This document shows positions 15,226 to 23,640 of a stretch of 45,810 bases of DNA, one piece after another. The stretch covers positions 1-45,810 of the forward strand of contig JAFEBM010000009.1 in NCBI GenBank assembly GCA_018242685.1. The letters are read 5' to 3'. Under the pieces are notes generated by a model. That model had not been told where the DNA came from. It saw only the letters and a program-made list of their open reading frames with translations, and searched no databases. Each line of letters starts with the position of its first letter. The first letter of the stretch is position 1. The stretch is from Nitrospira sp. GTDB taxonomy: Bacteria; Nitrospirota; Nitrospiria; Nitrospirales; Nitrospiraceae. The position numbers and the translations under genes were made by a program.

Positions 15226-16101
15226 ATGACGACTTCGTATAGGCGTTTCATGGCGTGTGGTTTGGGTGTGCTGGCATGGTGCTGGTACACCGCCGGCGAC
15301 ATAGCTGCGCATGAACCCTCGGCAACGTCTCAGTCAAGCAGTTCAGGTTCGGTACAGCACCGCAGCGATATCGCATGGGATGCCGTCGAGTGGACAGAGC
15401 GACGCTATAAGATCGAGGCGTTGGGTTTCAAAGCGCGAGAGGAAACCGGCAACAGCTGGTTGGGCGGCGATGAGGTGATGATTCACACGGACGATGCCAA
15501 AGGTTGGACGGTCTCCGGTCAGATCGGTGGTATCGACTCAGGCGATGCTCACCACTTCGACCCGGCAAAAAGCTGCATTGTGCCGGTACGCCCCGGCATC
15601 GTCGTGCTTGGCAAGACATCGGTCTGTGATGATGGTGGTGAGGCCGCACCGATGAGTTTCAGAGTCGAGTTCTGGGAGAAGGATTGGTTCGGCGGATTTG
15701 GCCGTGATTTTTGCAGCCCGAGCTCACCCGGGCCGGGCATGCATGCGGGGCCGTACTGTGCGAACGACAATGCCGGTGACGATTTCATCGGTCGTGCCCA
15801 TATCGATCTGTCGATACAGGACCTTGAAGCGGCCCTGCCCAACGTCGGCGATGAATATATCGAAACCGTCGTACTGGAACAGTGTGACAGTGGAAATAGT
15901 TGCGATGCGACTTATGGACCGGACTACAGCTTTACCTATCGCATTACGCGTCTGCGGGACGCGCGGGTCGGATTGCGCCCGATGCTCGATAAGGCGATGG
16001 GTACGATCGGTACGTATTCCGAACTCGATGCCATCGCTGCCGGTCTACGGTCCTTGCGCACACCAAGTCCTCGTCAAGTCGAACCGGGAGTGGGCAAGTA
16101 G
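15226..16101 (+). CDS. Exported acidic protein, possibly C2-like
   Basis: A 291-residue protein starting at ATG 15226, with GGAGG 7 nt upstream. A signal peptide (hydrophobic ACGLGVLAWCWYTAG, cut near IAAHE) is followed by a Ser-rich linker. The mature domain is acidic, with Asp/Gly loops (GGDEVMIHTDDAKGW, DSGDAHHFDPA, ANDNAGDDFIGRAHIDLS). The last loop resembles the calcium-loop-plus-strand pattern of C2 domains (D..G.DDFIG...I.L). Six or more cysteines in the mature part suggest disulfides, consistent with export. The C-terminal about 45 residues are basic. Calcium binding is an inference only. No homologue recognised. Confidence 0.65.
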   Translation: MTTSYRRFMACGLGVLAWCWYTAGDIAAHEPSATSQSSSSGSVQHRSDIAWDAVEWTERRYKIEALGFKAREETGNSWLGGDEVMIHTDDAKGWTVSGQIGGIDSGDAHHFDPAKSCIVPVRPGIVVLGKTSVCDDGGEAAPMSFRVEFWEKDWFGGFGRDFCSPSSPGPGMHAGPYCANDNAGDDFIGRAHIDLSIQDLEAALPNVGDEYIETVVLEQCDSGNSCDATYGPDYSFTYRITRLRDARVGLRPMLDKAMGTIGTYSELDAIAAGLRSLRTPSPRQVEPGVGK

Positions 16102-16250
16102 GATCGCAAGAGTGGAGTGGCGCTCATCCTACAGGTGTCTGGCAGAGACCGGTCAATTGAATATTCCAAGCCATCATCGTGCTTGTCGATTCATTAACGG
16201 CGGTCGGCCGCTATAGTTTGGATGGAGTCTGCCAGAGGCTCCGTCGACGA

Positions 16251-16529
16251 TCATTTCTTGCCGCCTATTCGCATGGCTGCCAAGCCGTCAGAAAATGGAC
16301 GATCCTCCTCGAATTGTGGAGGAATGGTCGTCATTCCGGTTTTGTCGATGAAACCCCACTTCCCATTCGTCAAGACCGTGGCCAATCCCTCGGAAAACGA
16401 ACGTGCGTCGATCGCATCGACAGACACGGCTGCATTGTCAAATTGAGGGAGGATCGCGAAGCATCCTGTCTTGCTGATATACCTCTGCAATGGACATCTC
16501 CTATGGCAGAGACGTTCCCGCTCACTCAC
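16251..16529 (-). pseudogene. WG-repeat protein remnant
   Basis: A 92-codon fragment. From about residue 17 it reads YISKTGCFAILPQFDNA, then FSEGLATVLTNGKWGFIDKTG and TTIPPQFEEDRPFSDGLAAM followed by RIGGKK-stop. These are about two WG (KWG) repeats of the form (K)WGFIDKTG.....PQF.....FSDGLA. The frame ends exactly where the next KWG unit should begin. There is no signal peptide and the first 16 residues do not fit the family. WG proteins normally carry many repeats, so this is a leftover. Its GTG overlaps the poxB-like stop by 4 nt, probably by chance. Confidence 0.6.
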
Positions 16530-17956
16530 CGAAACACGTTGGTCCGCGCCAGGTCGATGATCTCGTCGCCACGCCCGTTGAGCACCGCCTTGATCATGAA
16601 GAGGCCGAACCCGATCATCTGATCCATCTTGATCGACGGCGGCAGAGCCAGTTCCTGGCGGTTCACCGACACTTCAACCAGGGTCGGGCCGTCATGATTC
16701 AACGCCTCCGCCAGCAGAGGACGGACCTGCTCCGGAGTCTCTGCCGTCAGGCCCAACAACTTGCCGTTCATCCTGAGGTACCGTGCAGCCCAGATGGTGG
16801 GAGTTCCTACATCGCAGCAGAAAACGGCGTCGTCCGCGGCAAGCTCATCGAGCACCTTGGCGATATATTGAGGATGGATCGGTTTTCGCCCCGGCTCTCC
16901 CGATGCCAGGTCGGCAAGCTCCTTGCGGGCAATGTGATAATGTTGCAGCGCATTGTTCAGGTGCCGATCATCGCGCTTCTGTTTCAGCCTGGGCGATAAG
17001 GCGGCGAGCGTCGTTTTAACATCGCCGATCAATCCCAGATCCACCCTGGTCCGCCGGCCGATCTGCTCGCCGCGGAGATCAATTTGCACGACGGTGGCGT
17101 GATCTGGATAAAATTGCCGATAGGGAAAGTCGGTGCCGAGCAACAACAATGTCTCGCAGTCCATCATGGCATGGTAACCGGAGGCAAAGCCCAGCAACCC
17201 TGTCATTCCGACATCGAAGGGATTGTCATACTCGATGAACTCCTTGCCCCGCATCGCATGAACAATCGGGGCCTGCAGTTTACCCGCCACTTCCATCAAT
17301 TGATCATGAGCATCGGCGCAGCCGGCGCCGCCAAGAATCGTAATCCGATGCGCGCTGTTCAACGCCTCCGCCAATCTGTCGATCTGATCGTCGGACGGGC
17401 GTACACTCGGCGCTGCCCGCACAAGACTTAGTCGCGGTTCGCTCACAGCGGCGGGCTGCAACGCGATGTCGCCGGGTAGGACGACCACCGAGACGCCGCG
17501 GCGCGACAAGGCCGTTTGCACCGCGATCTCGAGGAGACGAGGCATCTGCTCCGGGTGCGACACCAATTCACAATAGTGGCTGCACTCACGGAACAGTTGC
17601 TCAGGATGGGTCTCCTGGAAATAGCCGCTGCCGATCTCGCGGCTTGGAATATGAGCGGCGATCGCCAGGACCGGGACACGGCTCCGGTGGGCATCGTACA
17701 GCCCATTGATCAGATGGAGATTTCCTGGACCGCAACTTCCGGCGCACACGGTCAGGTGTCCGGTCAAGTGGGCCTCGGCTCCGGCGGCGAATGCAGCCGT
17801 CTCTTCATGTCGTACGGGCACCCACCGGATATCGCTCCGTTGACGGATGGAATCGGTAATCCCGTTGAGAGAGTCGCCGGCAACGCCATACACTCGCGTG
17901 ACCCCCGCGAGGACCAGGGTGTCGACCAAGAGCTCCGCCACTATTTTTTTGCTCAT
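16526..17956 (-). CDS. poxB: PoxB-like pyruvate oxidase with the TPP-binding segment deleted
   Basis: 476 residues, against about 570 for pyruvate:quinone oxidoreductase (PoxB), which decarboxylates pyruvate to acetate and CO2 at the membrane using TPP and FAD. The N-terminal Pyr domain is intact (GVAGDSLNGITDSI, with catalytic Glu in RHEETAAFAAGA). So is the central FAD domain (ITILGGAGCADAHDQL ... LLLLGTDFPYRQFYP). The C-terminal PP domain begins (CDVGTPTIWAARYLRMNGK) and then jumps directly to LLGLTAETPEQVRPLL, skipping about 95 residues with the GDGG...NN Mg-TPP motif. The tail, MIKAVLNGRGDEIIDLARTN, is normal. The reading frame is kept, so a protein can be made but should not bind TPP. 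It lies 110 nt after the CBS gene. Confidence 0.88.
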   Translation of the reverse strand: MSKKIVAELLVDTLVLAGVTRVYGVAGDSLNGITDSIRQRSDIRWVPVRHEETAAFAAGAEAHLTGHLTVCAGSCGPGNLHLINGLYDAHRSRVPVLAIAAHIPSREIGSGYFQETHPEQLFRECSHYCELVSHPEQMPRLLEIAVQTALSRRGVSVVVLPGDIALQPAAVSEPRLSLVRAAPSVRPSDDQIDRLAEALNSAHRITILGGAGCADAHDQLMEVAGKLQAPIVHAMRGKEFIEYDNPFDVGMTGLLGFASGYHAMMDCETLLLLGTDFPYRQFYPDHATVVQIDLRGEQIGRRTRVDLGLIGDVKTTLAALSPRLKQKRDDRHLNNALQHYHIARKELADLASGEPGRKPIHPQYIAKVLDELAADDAVFCCDVGTPTIWAARYLRMNGKLLGLTAETPEQVRPLLAEALNHDGPTLVEVSVNRQELALPPSIKMDQMIGFGLFMIKAVLNGRGDEIIDLARTNVFR

Positions 17957-18066
17957 GTGTCCGACGTCCTTTCACCTCCAGGCCCTCATCCGATCGTGAG
18001 AAAGCCGGTTCTGCACGACGCCCGGCTGATTGCAATGTTTCGAATTGCGCCGGCTTGGATTCTCGG

Positions 18067-18498
18067 TCAGGGCTCAATGCCCATGCCCACGCCAAGACCG
18101 ATTCTCGCCCGCAAGAGATCATGTCGGGTGACCGAGTAGGCGACCACGCCGTCGCGCTCGACCGGAAGGCTCACGACTCGATGTTTCTCCATCATTTTCG
18201 CGGCGCCGGGAATTTTCGTCGACGGAGTGATCGCCAGCCGGTCCTTCCGCATGATCTGTTCGGCCGACAGCTGGTTCAGATCATGGCCCGCATCGAGCGC
18301 TTTCATGGCATCAAACTCATTGATGAATCCGAGATACTTGCCATCGACATCCACGACCGGCGCGCCGGCCGTGTGGGTCGACAACAACGCCAGCGCGATG
18401 TCCATGCCGTTCTGTCCGGCGTGAAAGACTAACGGATTGGTGGCATCGATCTGACCGACGGTCTTGAGCCCGCCTGCGGGCACACCTTCCTTGGTCAT
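18067..18498 (-). CDS. CBS-domain pair protein
   Basis: A 143-residue stand-alone Bateman module. The first CBS covers about residues 12-72 (MDIALALLSTHTAGAPVVDV then GKYLGFINEFDAMKAL). The second covers about 78-134 (QIMRKDRLAITPSTKIPGAA then MEKHRVVSLPVERDGVVAY and SVTRHDLL). Such pairs bind AMP/ATP, SAM or NAD and act as energy or redox sensors on a partner. AAGGAG precedes ATG 18498 by about 7 nt. It sits between the triple-beta-repeat gene and the poxB-like gene, so a regulatory tie to PoxB is possible. No fused catalytic or transport domain is present. Confidence 0.88.
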   Translation of the reverse strand: MTKEGVPAGGLKTVGQIDATNPLVFHAGQNGMDIALALLSTHTAGAPVVDVDGKYLGFINEFDAMKALDAGHDLNQLSAEQIMRKDRLAITPSTKIPGAAKMMEKHRVVSLPVERDGVVAYSVTRHDLLRARIGLGVGMGIEP

Positions 18499-18658
18499 GA
18501 GCTTCTCCTTCGTGATTTATGAAATGCATCGTTGATCGGTTCCTAATCCCATCCAAATCCGTCGCGGAGAGCTTGATCGCCTTCGTTTCTCCGGGTTTCA
18601 CAGTGTCCTTCACCCGCACCTTGTCGATCGCGAATCTCTGTTCTTTTTTGGTGTTCAC
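18317..18658 (-). CDS. Doubtful small ORF coupled to the preceding gene
   Basis: The GTG at 18658 overlaps the TGA of the triple-beta-repeat gene by 4 nt (GTGA), a common translational-coupling arrangement. The first about 53 residues (KKEQRFAIDKVRVKDTVKPG then ETKAIKLSATDLDG) fill the 157-nt gap before the CBS gene and look protein-like. The rest of the 113-codon frame overlaps the CBS gene out of phase and is Arg-rich, as shadows are. Either the true end is lost, or the frame is spurious. No family recognised. Confidence 0.25.
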   Translation of the reverse strand: MNTKKEQRFAIDKVRVKDTVKPGETKAIKLSATDLDGIRNRSTMHFINHEGEAHDQGRCARRRAQDRRSDRCHQSVSLSRRTERHGHRAGVVVDPHGRRAGRGCRWQVSRIHQ

Positions 18659-19482
18659 GGCTTCTTGTCTGGAGCAAAGGCGACGTCCGTTACTTTGTGC
18701 TCATCATCCACGAGGAGTATGGCTGCATCGCCTGCGGAGAGCGTCGCCAGTCTTGTCTGAATAAGCGGTCTCACCTTGTACGTGTGGTCTCTGCATTCCT
18801 CGGTTCGAATGACGATGGCATTGTCCTTTAAGGGCCTCACGATTTTGCCCGAGACCTGGGCGAGGTTGCTCATTAGGGGAGATTTTTTCTGCCAAAGTTC
18901 CGCTGCGCGATGGACAGCCTCCTTGCTTCCAAACGTCACGTCGACGATCTTATCCAGCTCATCGATGAGAAACACGGCCTCCACGCCGACAGGAACTGAG
19001 GCCACCTTGCTTCGCGCGACCGGCCGGATGAAATGAGACTCTTCCTTGCCGGCGGCTGTGCGCAAGACCGCCTTGTCATGCCCGGTCTCCAGCGGCTCGG
19101 CGAGTTGACCTCGAACGACCGCGTGGTGGCTCGACTCTCCCATCACATGTACATCCACAAGAAGATTTTGGTCATTGACGATCAGTTCGATCCGATTTCC
19201 CACTTTTAATTCCGGTAAACCCTTAGCCTTCCGCACCTCCATCGGAATGAATCGCGGTTGCAACTCGCCCGTATTAATTCGCGCTTGATCGCTTCTGATA
19301 TCCTCCACCGTGCCCAGCAGTACCCTGTCTCCGGGGAGTAACTGCTGGTGCGTCGGCTCCGTCTGAGTCGCCGCGCCGCTGAAGGTCGCCGTCGAGAGCC
19401 ACCACACCGACAGAACGACGAGTCGTGCTAACCACGTGCCTGCTAGGAAACGTTCCTTCTCGGAATACCGTTGAGCCCACAT
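18655..19482 (-). CDS. Exported triple-beta-repeat protein, copy 1
   Basis: 275 residues: an N-terminal hydrophobic signal (LARLVVLSVWWLSTATF, cut near FSGAA), then three successive about 65-75-residue segments, each ending in a hydrophobic strand-turn-strand. Repeat 1 contains VLLGTVEDI ... GELQPRFIP ... NLLVDVHV. Repeat 2 contains VVRGQLAEPL ... RPVARSKVASVPVGVEAVF ... KIVDVTF. Repeat 3 contains KIVRPLKDN ... KVRPLIQTRLATL ... LLVDDEHKVTDVAF. All are beta-rich and resemble small SH3/PRC-type barrels in layout. The start at ATG 19482 has GGAGG 8 nt upstream. A full-length paralog is at 28792-29622. It lies 39 nt after the S24 regulator. Function unknown. Confidence 0.75.
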   Translation of the reverse strand: MWAQRYSEKERFLAGTWLARLVVLSVWWLSTATFSGAATQTEPTHQQLLPGDRVLLGTVEDIRSDQARINTGELQPRFIPMEVRKAKGLPELKVGNRIELIVNDQNLLVDVHVMGESSHHAVVRGQLAEPLETGHDKAVLRTAAGKEESHFIRPVARSKVASVPVGVEAVFLIDELDKIVDVTFGSKEAVHRAAELWQKKSPLMSNLAQVSGKIVRPLKDNAIVIRTEECRDHTYKVRPLIQTRLATLSAGDAAILLVDDEHKVTDVAFAPDKKP

Positions 19483-19521
19483 CTTCACGCCCTCCTTCCG
19501 TTCTGGTAGATCAGCGTACAG

Positions 19522-20169
19522 TTAGAGATTCTTTCTGAGCCGGACGACCTTTCCCCACACGGCATCCTCGTTCGTCACCGGAATGTCGTCATACTTCCGG
19601 TTCAGCGGATGGAGGATGCAGTGGGCGCCGATGCGCTTCACTTGACGAAGGAGCATGGCTTCTGAGTCTCCATCCTGGTGGTGCGCGATCACATAGTCGC
19701 CGGATTTCCACTCGAGGTCGGGATTGACAAAAATCATTTCCTCTTTGCTGAACAGGGGTTCCATCGAATCGTCCTGGACTTTCAAGGCGAAGGTTCGTGT
19801 CCCGGACACGTCGGTCGCCTCGATCATCGCCTCGGCATGGAGAACCTTAGGGAGAGTTGTACTTGTTAGGATCTGGTCCATTTGATCCCAGCGCAGCAGG
19901 GGAAACTCTTGGACGTGACCCGCAGCGGAAGCATGAGTCTTCGCGGGGAATTCAACCGTCGTTCGTGCGTGCGGCGGCATGCCGGTACGCAGGAAGTCAG
20001 CGTCCATCCGGAAATACTTCGCAAATTTCCCCCAGACCGCAGGATCGTCCGGGGTTTTGTCGGCAAGAATATTGGTGATCGTATGGAGAGAGACTTCGAC
20101 CAGCGAGGCCAACTCCTTTTCCGTCAAACCCTCGCCTAATTCCCTGTAGATGAGGCCTTTGAGATTCAA
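19522..20169 (-). CDS. HTH-S24 (LexA/CI-like) self-cleaving repressor
   Basis: A 215-residue regulator. The N-terminal HTH is LTEKELASLVEVSLHTITNILA (about residues 15-36). A linker leads to AAGHVQEFPLL (about 83-93), whose Ala-Gly is the likely self-cleavage site. The S24 peptidase domain has the nucleophile in ALKVQDDSMEPLF and the general-base Lys in LLRQVKRIGAH, followed by ILHPLNRKYDDIPV. Such proteins are phage CI or LexA-like repressors, inactivated when RecA filaments form. The start is TTG 20169, with GGGGAG 8 nt upstream. It heads the minus-strand series with the triple-beta-repeat, CBS and poxB-like genes. No phage genes are nearby, so a chromosomal stress regulator is more likely. 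Confidence 0.88.
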   Translation of the reverse strand: MNLKGLIYRELGEGLTEKELASLVEVSLHTITNILADKTPDDPAVWGKFAKYFRMDADFLRTGMPPHARTTVEFPAKTHASAAGHVQEFPLLRWDQMDQILTSTTLPKVLHAEAMIEATDVSGTRTFALKVQDDSMEPLFSKEEMIFVNPDLEWKSGDYVIAHHQDGDSEAMLLRQVKRIGAHCILHPLNRKYDDIPVTNEDAVWGKVVRLRKNL

Positions 20170-20487
20170 GGTGCAGTCTCCCCTGATTCGGTCGCGACAT
20201 TCAGCAGCTGCATCGAGAAACTACAGATCCGCGCAGTCAGTCTCTTTCATTTCATGCTCTCCTGCGATTCGACGTCCTGAACCGCACCCAGACTTTTACA
20301 GATGCCCCCGTCTCGCGCTATCAGGAAAAAAGAGATTCGTTTGTCGAATTGGAGGACAAGAGTCCTGTCGTTTTATCGAGGACAACGATGAGGAGGGGAG
20401 ACGGACACACAATGAAGACGAGTAGGGTGCACGATCGGACTAGATACCGGACGGTCCGCTCGGATGCAGTTTGTGATCTGCAACCGC
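20170..20487. other. Intergenic region between GH15 and S24 repressor genes
   Basis: No supported gene. The S24 operon promoter should be here, just right of 20169. No clear palindromic operator was found by eye. An antisense 128-codon frame covering 20321-20707 is low-complexity and overlaps GH15 out of phase. Confidence 0.35.
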
Positions 20488-22494
20488 CTACCTCGGAAGC
20501 TTCTGCCACCGTCTCACATATTCTTGAACCGTCGTGACGAACGCCGCATGACTCCAGGTCAGAGGGGAAACCGAAAGAGGCACACCGGAGTACGGGTGAA
20601 TCTGTTCCGAGAACACTCCAGAAGGCAGAGCATGGCGGGCGCACCATTCGAATAGCGGCAGCGCTCTTTTCATGTCTTCCTTGCTGTTCGCCGTTGCAAT
20701 GAGCCACTGACCCAGCCAGAGCGTGCAGATGAACCAGGAATTTCCTGGAACGTTCTTAAGATCCTGGCTCTGCCGGTGATAGTAATCGCCTTCGTATCGA
20801 GCCATGCCGCCGATGTCGGTCTTCACCCAGAGGCGCTCTTGCACAGCCTGCATGGTCCGCACGATGCGCGGATCATCGGGTGGAAACATGCCGAAATACC
20901 ACAGGCCGAACAGCGACGAATCAAGAGTTTCATCGAAGGTCCAGCGTTCATCCGATGCTCGATTCGCCATTCTGGCAAAACGGTTCAATTCCGGGCGATA
21001 GAGATGTTTTTCCACTCCATCCTTGATTTGGTCGGCTGCAGTGGCGTACCGCTCAGCGAGAGCCATCTCTCCGAAGGCTTTCGCGAACCGAGATGCAGCG
21101 ATGAGACCGCCCCACACGGCTCCGCAGGTAAAGGCCAAGACGCCGCGCCGTTCTTCCCAGAGGTCGTAGGAAGGCAACGGCAATCCCGTGGCTGCATCGC
21201 GATAATTCGCCATGAAGTCCGCGGCGCGGACGATCAGCGGCCGGTACAACGGCTTGATGTACTCGACATTTTTCCAGGTCTCGAACCGGTTCCAGAGCGC
21301 CCAGAGGACAAGCGCGGTCTCGTCTTCCTGAATCGGCAACTCCTTGCGGCCGTCGCGCACCCATGGATGCCAGCTCGAGGCCAACGTGCCGTCTGGATTG
21401 TATTTGTGGAGCAAGTATCCCTCCTTGGTCAGGACCCGGTCGCAGAAGGGATAGAAGGGACGCGGGACTTCCAGAAATCCTGCCATGTCCAGCGCATACG
21501 CGACCATCGCGCCGTCGCGGGGCCACATGTAAGAATAAGTATCGCGCACCTCAGAGGCGATGTCGGAGTCATTAGCGGCAAGGACGGCGCCTTCGTTATC
21601 GATCTGCGTGCGCATGATGAGAAGACTCAGACGGTAGAGTCGGCACATCTCAACCGGCAGATCGGCGAAGTCCGGCCGGTGTGCGTCCAACCAGAGCTGC
21701 CAGTACGAGGCGGTCCGATCGATAAACGTCCACGGGCCGCGGTGACGCACGGATCGGTTGAGTCGTGTCACCTCGTCGAAGTTTGGGCCGACCGCCAACC
21801 AATAGTACGCCGTTTGCGCGGCGCGGGCCGGCACAGTGAGATGGACCGCGATGGTGGAATCGACCGATCCTTGCGCAATCGGGTTCCCGGAGAGCAGGCC
21901 ATCTTCGGCGTCCTTCCACGTTCCCAGCAGATTCTGGACCTCCTTGTGGCCGCAGGCCCATTGGTGGAGGCCGATGTGCCAACCCTGGACGGAATCCGGC
22001 GCATCCTCCGGTCGTTTGCCCGGCACAGCCGCGTTGATCAGGAACCATCGCGAGCCCTTGTAATGGTAGATCGCTCGTCGTTCCGGTTCATAATAGGCCG
22101 TGTCGCCTAGTTCGTGACCTGAGATATGAAAGTCATGATGGAAAAACAGCCGGACCTCGCGGTCATGGTCTGCCGCGTTTTTTACTTCGATACGGCGAAG
22201 ATAGAGATTCTCGTGAAAATCAACGGTATCCTGACAACTCAGGTCAAGTAGAAGATCCGGGTGGGAAAGGGTGACCTGGGTCACCAGCGTTTCGTGGGAA
22301 TATTGCAGCTGCCGACTCCAACGGGGGTCGTCCAGCCATGCGAACCGCCCATCGACCCAGACGCCGAAACGACAGACATGCCCGTCGGTATGATTCTCCA
22401 AACCAACATGCGGCCAATAAAGGTCTCGAAGCTGATAGGTGCCGTCGAAGTTGACGAGCAAGGATCCGTTGCCAAGAGGCAGATCACGAGGCAT
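20488..22494 (-). CDS. Glycoside hydrolase family 15 protein (glucoamylase / trehalase type)
   Basis: A 668-residue GH15 enzyme hydrolysing terminal alpha-glucosidic bonds of starch-like glucans or trehalose. It has an N-terminal beta-sandwich (residues about 1-260, beginning LPLGNGSLLVNFDGTYQLRD), then an (alpha/alpha)6 barrel. The barrel carries RDTYSYMWPRDGAMVAYALD (substrate-site Asp-Arg), KYNPDGTLASSWHPW, and the catalytic acid region IQEDETALVLWALW. The second Glu is likely in GVFSEQIHPY, before SPLTWSHAAFV. No signal peptide, so it acts in the cytoplasm, consistent with glycogen or trehalose turnover. ATG 22494 is preceded by AAGGGA. Glucodextranase/trehalase specificity cannot be separated by eye. 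Confidence 0.9.
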   Translation of the reverse strand: MPRDLPLGNGSLLVNFDGTYQLRDLYWPHVGLENHTDGHVCRFGVWVDGRFAWLDDPRWSRQLQYSHETLVTQVTLSHPDLLLDLSCQDTVDFHENLYLRRIEVKNAADHDREVRLFFHHDFHISGHELGDTAYYEPERRAIYHYKGSRWFLINAAVPGKRPEDAPDSVQGWHIGLHQWACGHKEVQNLLGTWKDAEDGLLSGNPIAQGSVDSTIAVHLTVPARAAQTAYYWLAVGPNFDEVTRLNRSVRHRGPWTFIDRTASYWQLWLDAHRPDFADLPVEMCRLYRLSLLIMRTQIDNEGAVLAANDSDIASEVRDTYSYMWPRDGAMVAYALDMAGFLEVPRPFYPFCDRVLTKEGYLLHKYNPDGTLASSWHPWVRDGRKELPIQEDETALVLWALWNRFETWKNVEYIKPLYRPLIVRAADFMANYRDAATGLPLPSYDLWEERRGVLAFTCGAVWGGLIAASRFAKAFGEMALAERYATAADQIKDGVEKHLYRPELNRFARMANRASDERWTFDETLDSSLFGLWYFGMFPPDDPRIVRTMQAVQERLWVKTDIGGMARYEGDYYHRQSQDLKNVPGNSWFICTLWLGQWLIATANSKEDMKRALPLFEWCARHALPSGVFSEQIHPYSGVPLSVSPLTWSHAAFVTTVQEYVRRWQKLPR

Positions 22495-22686
22495 GTGGCG
22501 TCCCTTCTTCCATGCATTCCTACCGATTGGGATGAGACGATAAGGTCGTGCGCCTATTCATGCATTTTTTCACGGTTGCGTGCAATCTGTATCGGCTCGC
22601 TCCATCCCTCAAATGGAATCATCCAGATTGAATTGACGAACAATACTATAAGACGGCGCACGCATCAGCATCGACACGACACAACG

Positions 22687-22941
22687 TCATTTCTTCTGCG
22701 CGACCCGTTTCCGGGATGCGCGGCGGCTTTGACTGATCCTTGTGAGCGCCGTCCCTTTGTGTGCGGCGATGTGATCCGTCTTGTCGCTTTTGATTTCGTA
22801 CTGTGGATCGTTTTTGCTGGCATGGTGAGTATATCCCTTGTAATCGAAATCGGTTGTATGAACCTTGATGATCGTGCCGCTCACATGTCCCGCCTCTGAG
22901 TTCCAGCCGACGTGATCGCCGACTTTGAATTTCTTTGCCAT
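22687..22941 (-). CDS. DUF2945 (HVA1/TUDOR-like) small protein
   Basis: An 84-residue protein starting MAKKFKVGDHVGWNSEAGHV, then SGTIIKVHTTDFDYKGYTHH and ASKNDPQYEIKSDKTDHIAA HKGTALTRI, the full DUF2945 (hypervirulence-associated TUDOR) fold, followed by a basic tail SRRASRKRVAQKK. The family is widespread in soil bacteria and of unknown function; the fold and basic tail suggest nucleic-acid contact. The start at 22941 fits the canonical family N-terminus, with AAGG upstream. An overlapping 103-codon frame starting at 22957 is out of phase and is rejected. It stands alone between GH15 and the HMA-protein gene. Confidence 0.9.
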   Translation of the reverse strand: MAKKFKVGDHVGWNSEAGHVSGTIIKVHTTDFDYKGYTHHASKNDPQYEIKSDKTDHIAAHKGTALTRISQSRRASRKRVAQKK

Positions 22942-23117
22942 GATGGATGACCTTCACATGCCGTACGTTCTAAAGACTCGGTTTATCGGGACCGCTTGCT
23001 TGCGTTTTGGCAACGATCGCCCTCTCGAACTCGGGTTCCACGCGAATCCCCTCAGGATCTCGATGGACGACGGCTACCGCTCAGACAGTTAATCGATTGG
23101 AGATACATGGCTTTGCA

Positions 23118-23588
23118 CTACTCGACCTGCGCACTGAAGCCGGCAACGTTAAGCGCCTTGACGAGGGCTGCGGCATCGAAGTCGCCGATGACCTCAAAGG
23201 TCGTCGCGTGAGGTTCGGCTGTGTCGCCGGTTACGCCGGCTACGGTTGCGATCGCCTCCTTGATGGCCCTGCAACACAGCCCGCAGCAGTTATGGATGCC
23301 CGAGACCTTCAAGCTGTTGACCTTGCCTCGCGGAACGTCGTTCACAGCCTTCATCGCCACTGTCTGCTTGCCGGTGCTTCCATAGAAGCCGGCGGCGGCA
23401 AGGGCGTCGAGCGCCTTCTGAGCCGCTGCATCGTCACCGGCCGTAAGGGCCACGGTCCTGTTGTCCATATCGCAACGAGATTTAACCCCTGGCACGCTCA
23501 TGAGCGCGGCGTCCGCTGCATCGACGCAGCCCTGGCAGCAGAGGTGGACGCCCGTCAACTCCACTTTCATCTGGGAATGTTTCGCCAT
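23118..23588 (-). CDS. Double heavy-metal-associated (HMA) protein with CCxGC motifs
   Basis: A 156-residue soluble protein of two HMA-like ferredoxin-fold domains. Domain 1 (about 8-70) has LTGVHLCCQGCVDAADAAL, then VPGV and a DNRTVALTA strand. Domain 2 (about 91-156) has VSGIHNCCGLCCRAIKEAI, VAGVTGDTAEPHATTFEV. The usual metal motif is CxxC; here each domain has an extra adjacent Cys (CCQGC, CCGLCC), giving three and four cysteines. It could bind copper, mercury or zinc, or carry a disulfide; neither a P-type ATPase nor a regulator is adjacent. There is no signal peptide. GAGGAG precedes ATG 23588. It lies 52 nt downstream of the MtfA-like gene on the same strand. Confidence 0.85.
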   Translation of the reverse strand: MAKHSQMKVELTGVHLCCQGCVDAADAALMSVPGVKSRCDMDNRTVALTAGDDAAAQKALDALAAAGFYGSTGKQTVAMKAVNDVPRGKVNSLKVSGIHNCCGLCCRAIKEAIATVAGVTGDTAEPHATTFEVIGDFDAAALVKALNVAGFSAQVE

Positions 23589-23640
23589 GACCTGCTCCTC
23601 TCAATTTCAATGTAGTACTGAACTTACCGGCCGATGTTGT

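Noticed and set aside
20321..20707. 128-codon minus-strand ORF between the GH15 and S24 genes
   Set aside because: Overlaps the GH15 gene out of phase, Cys/Ser/Arg-rich like shadows, and shows no ribosome binding site.
22646..22957. 103-codon frame over the DUF2945 gene
   Set aside because: Out of phase with a recognisable DUF2945 protein; no motif of its own.
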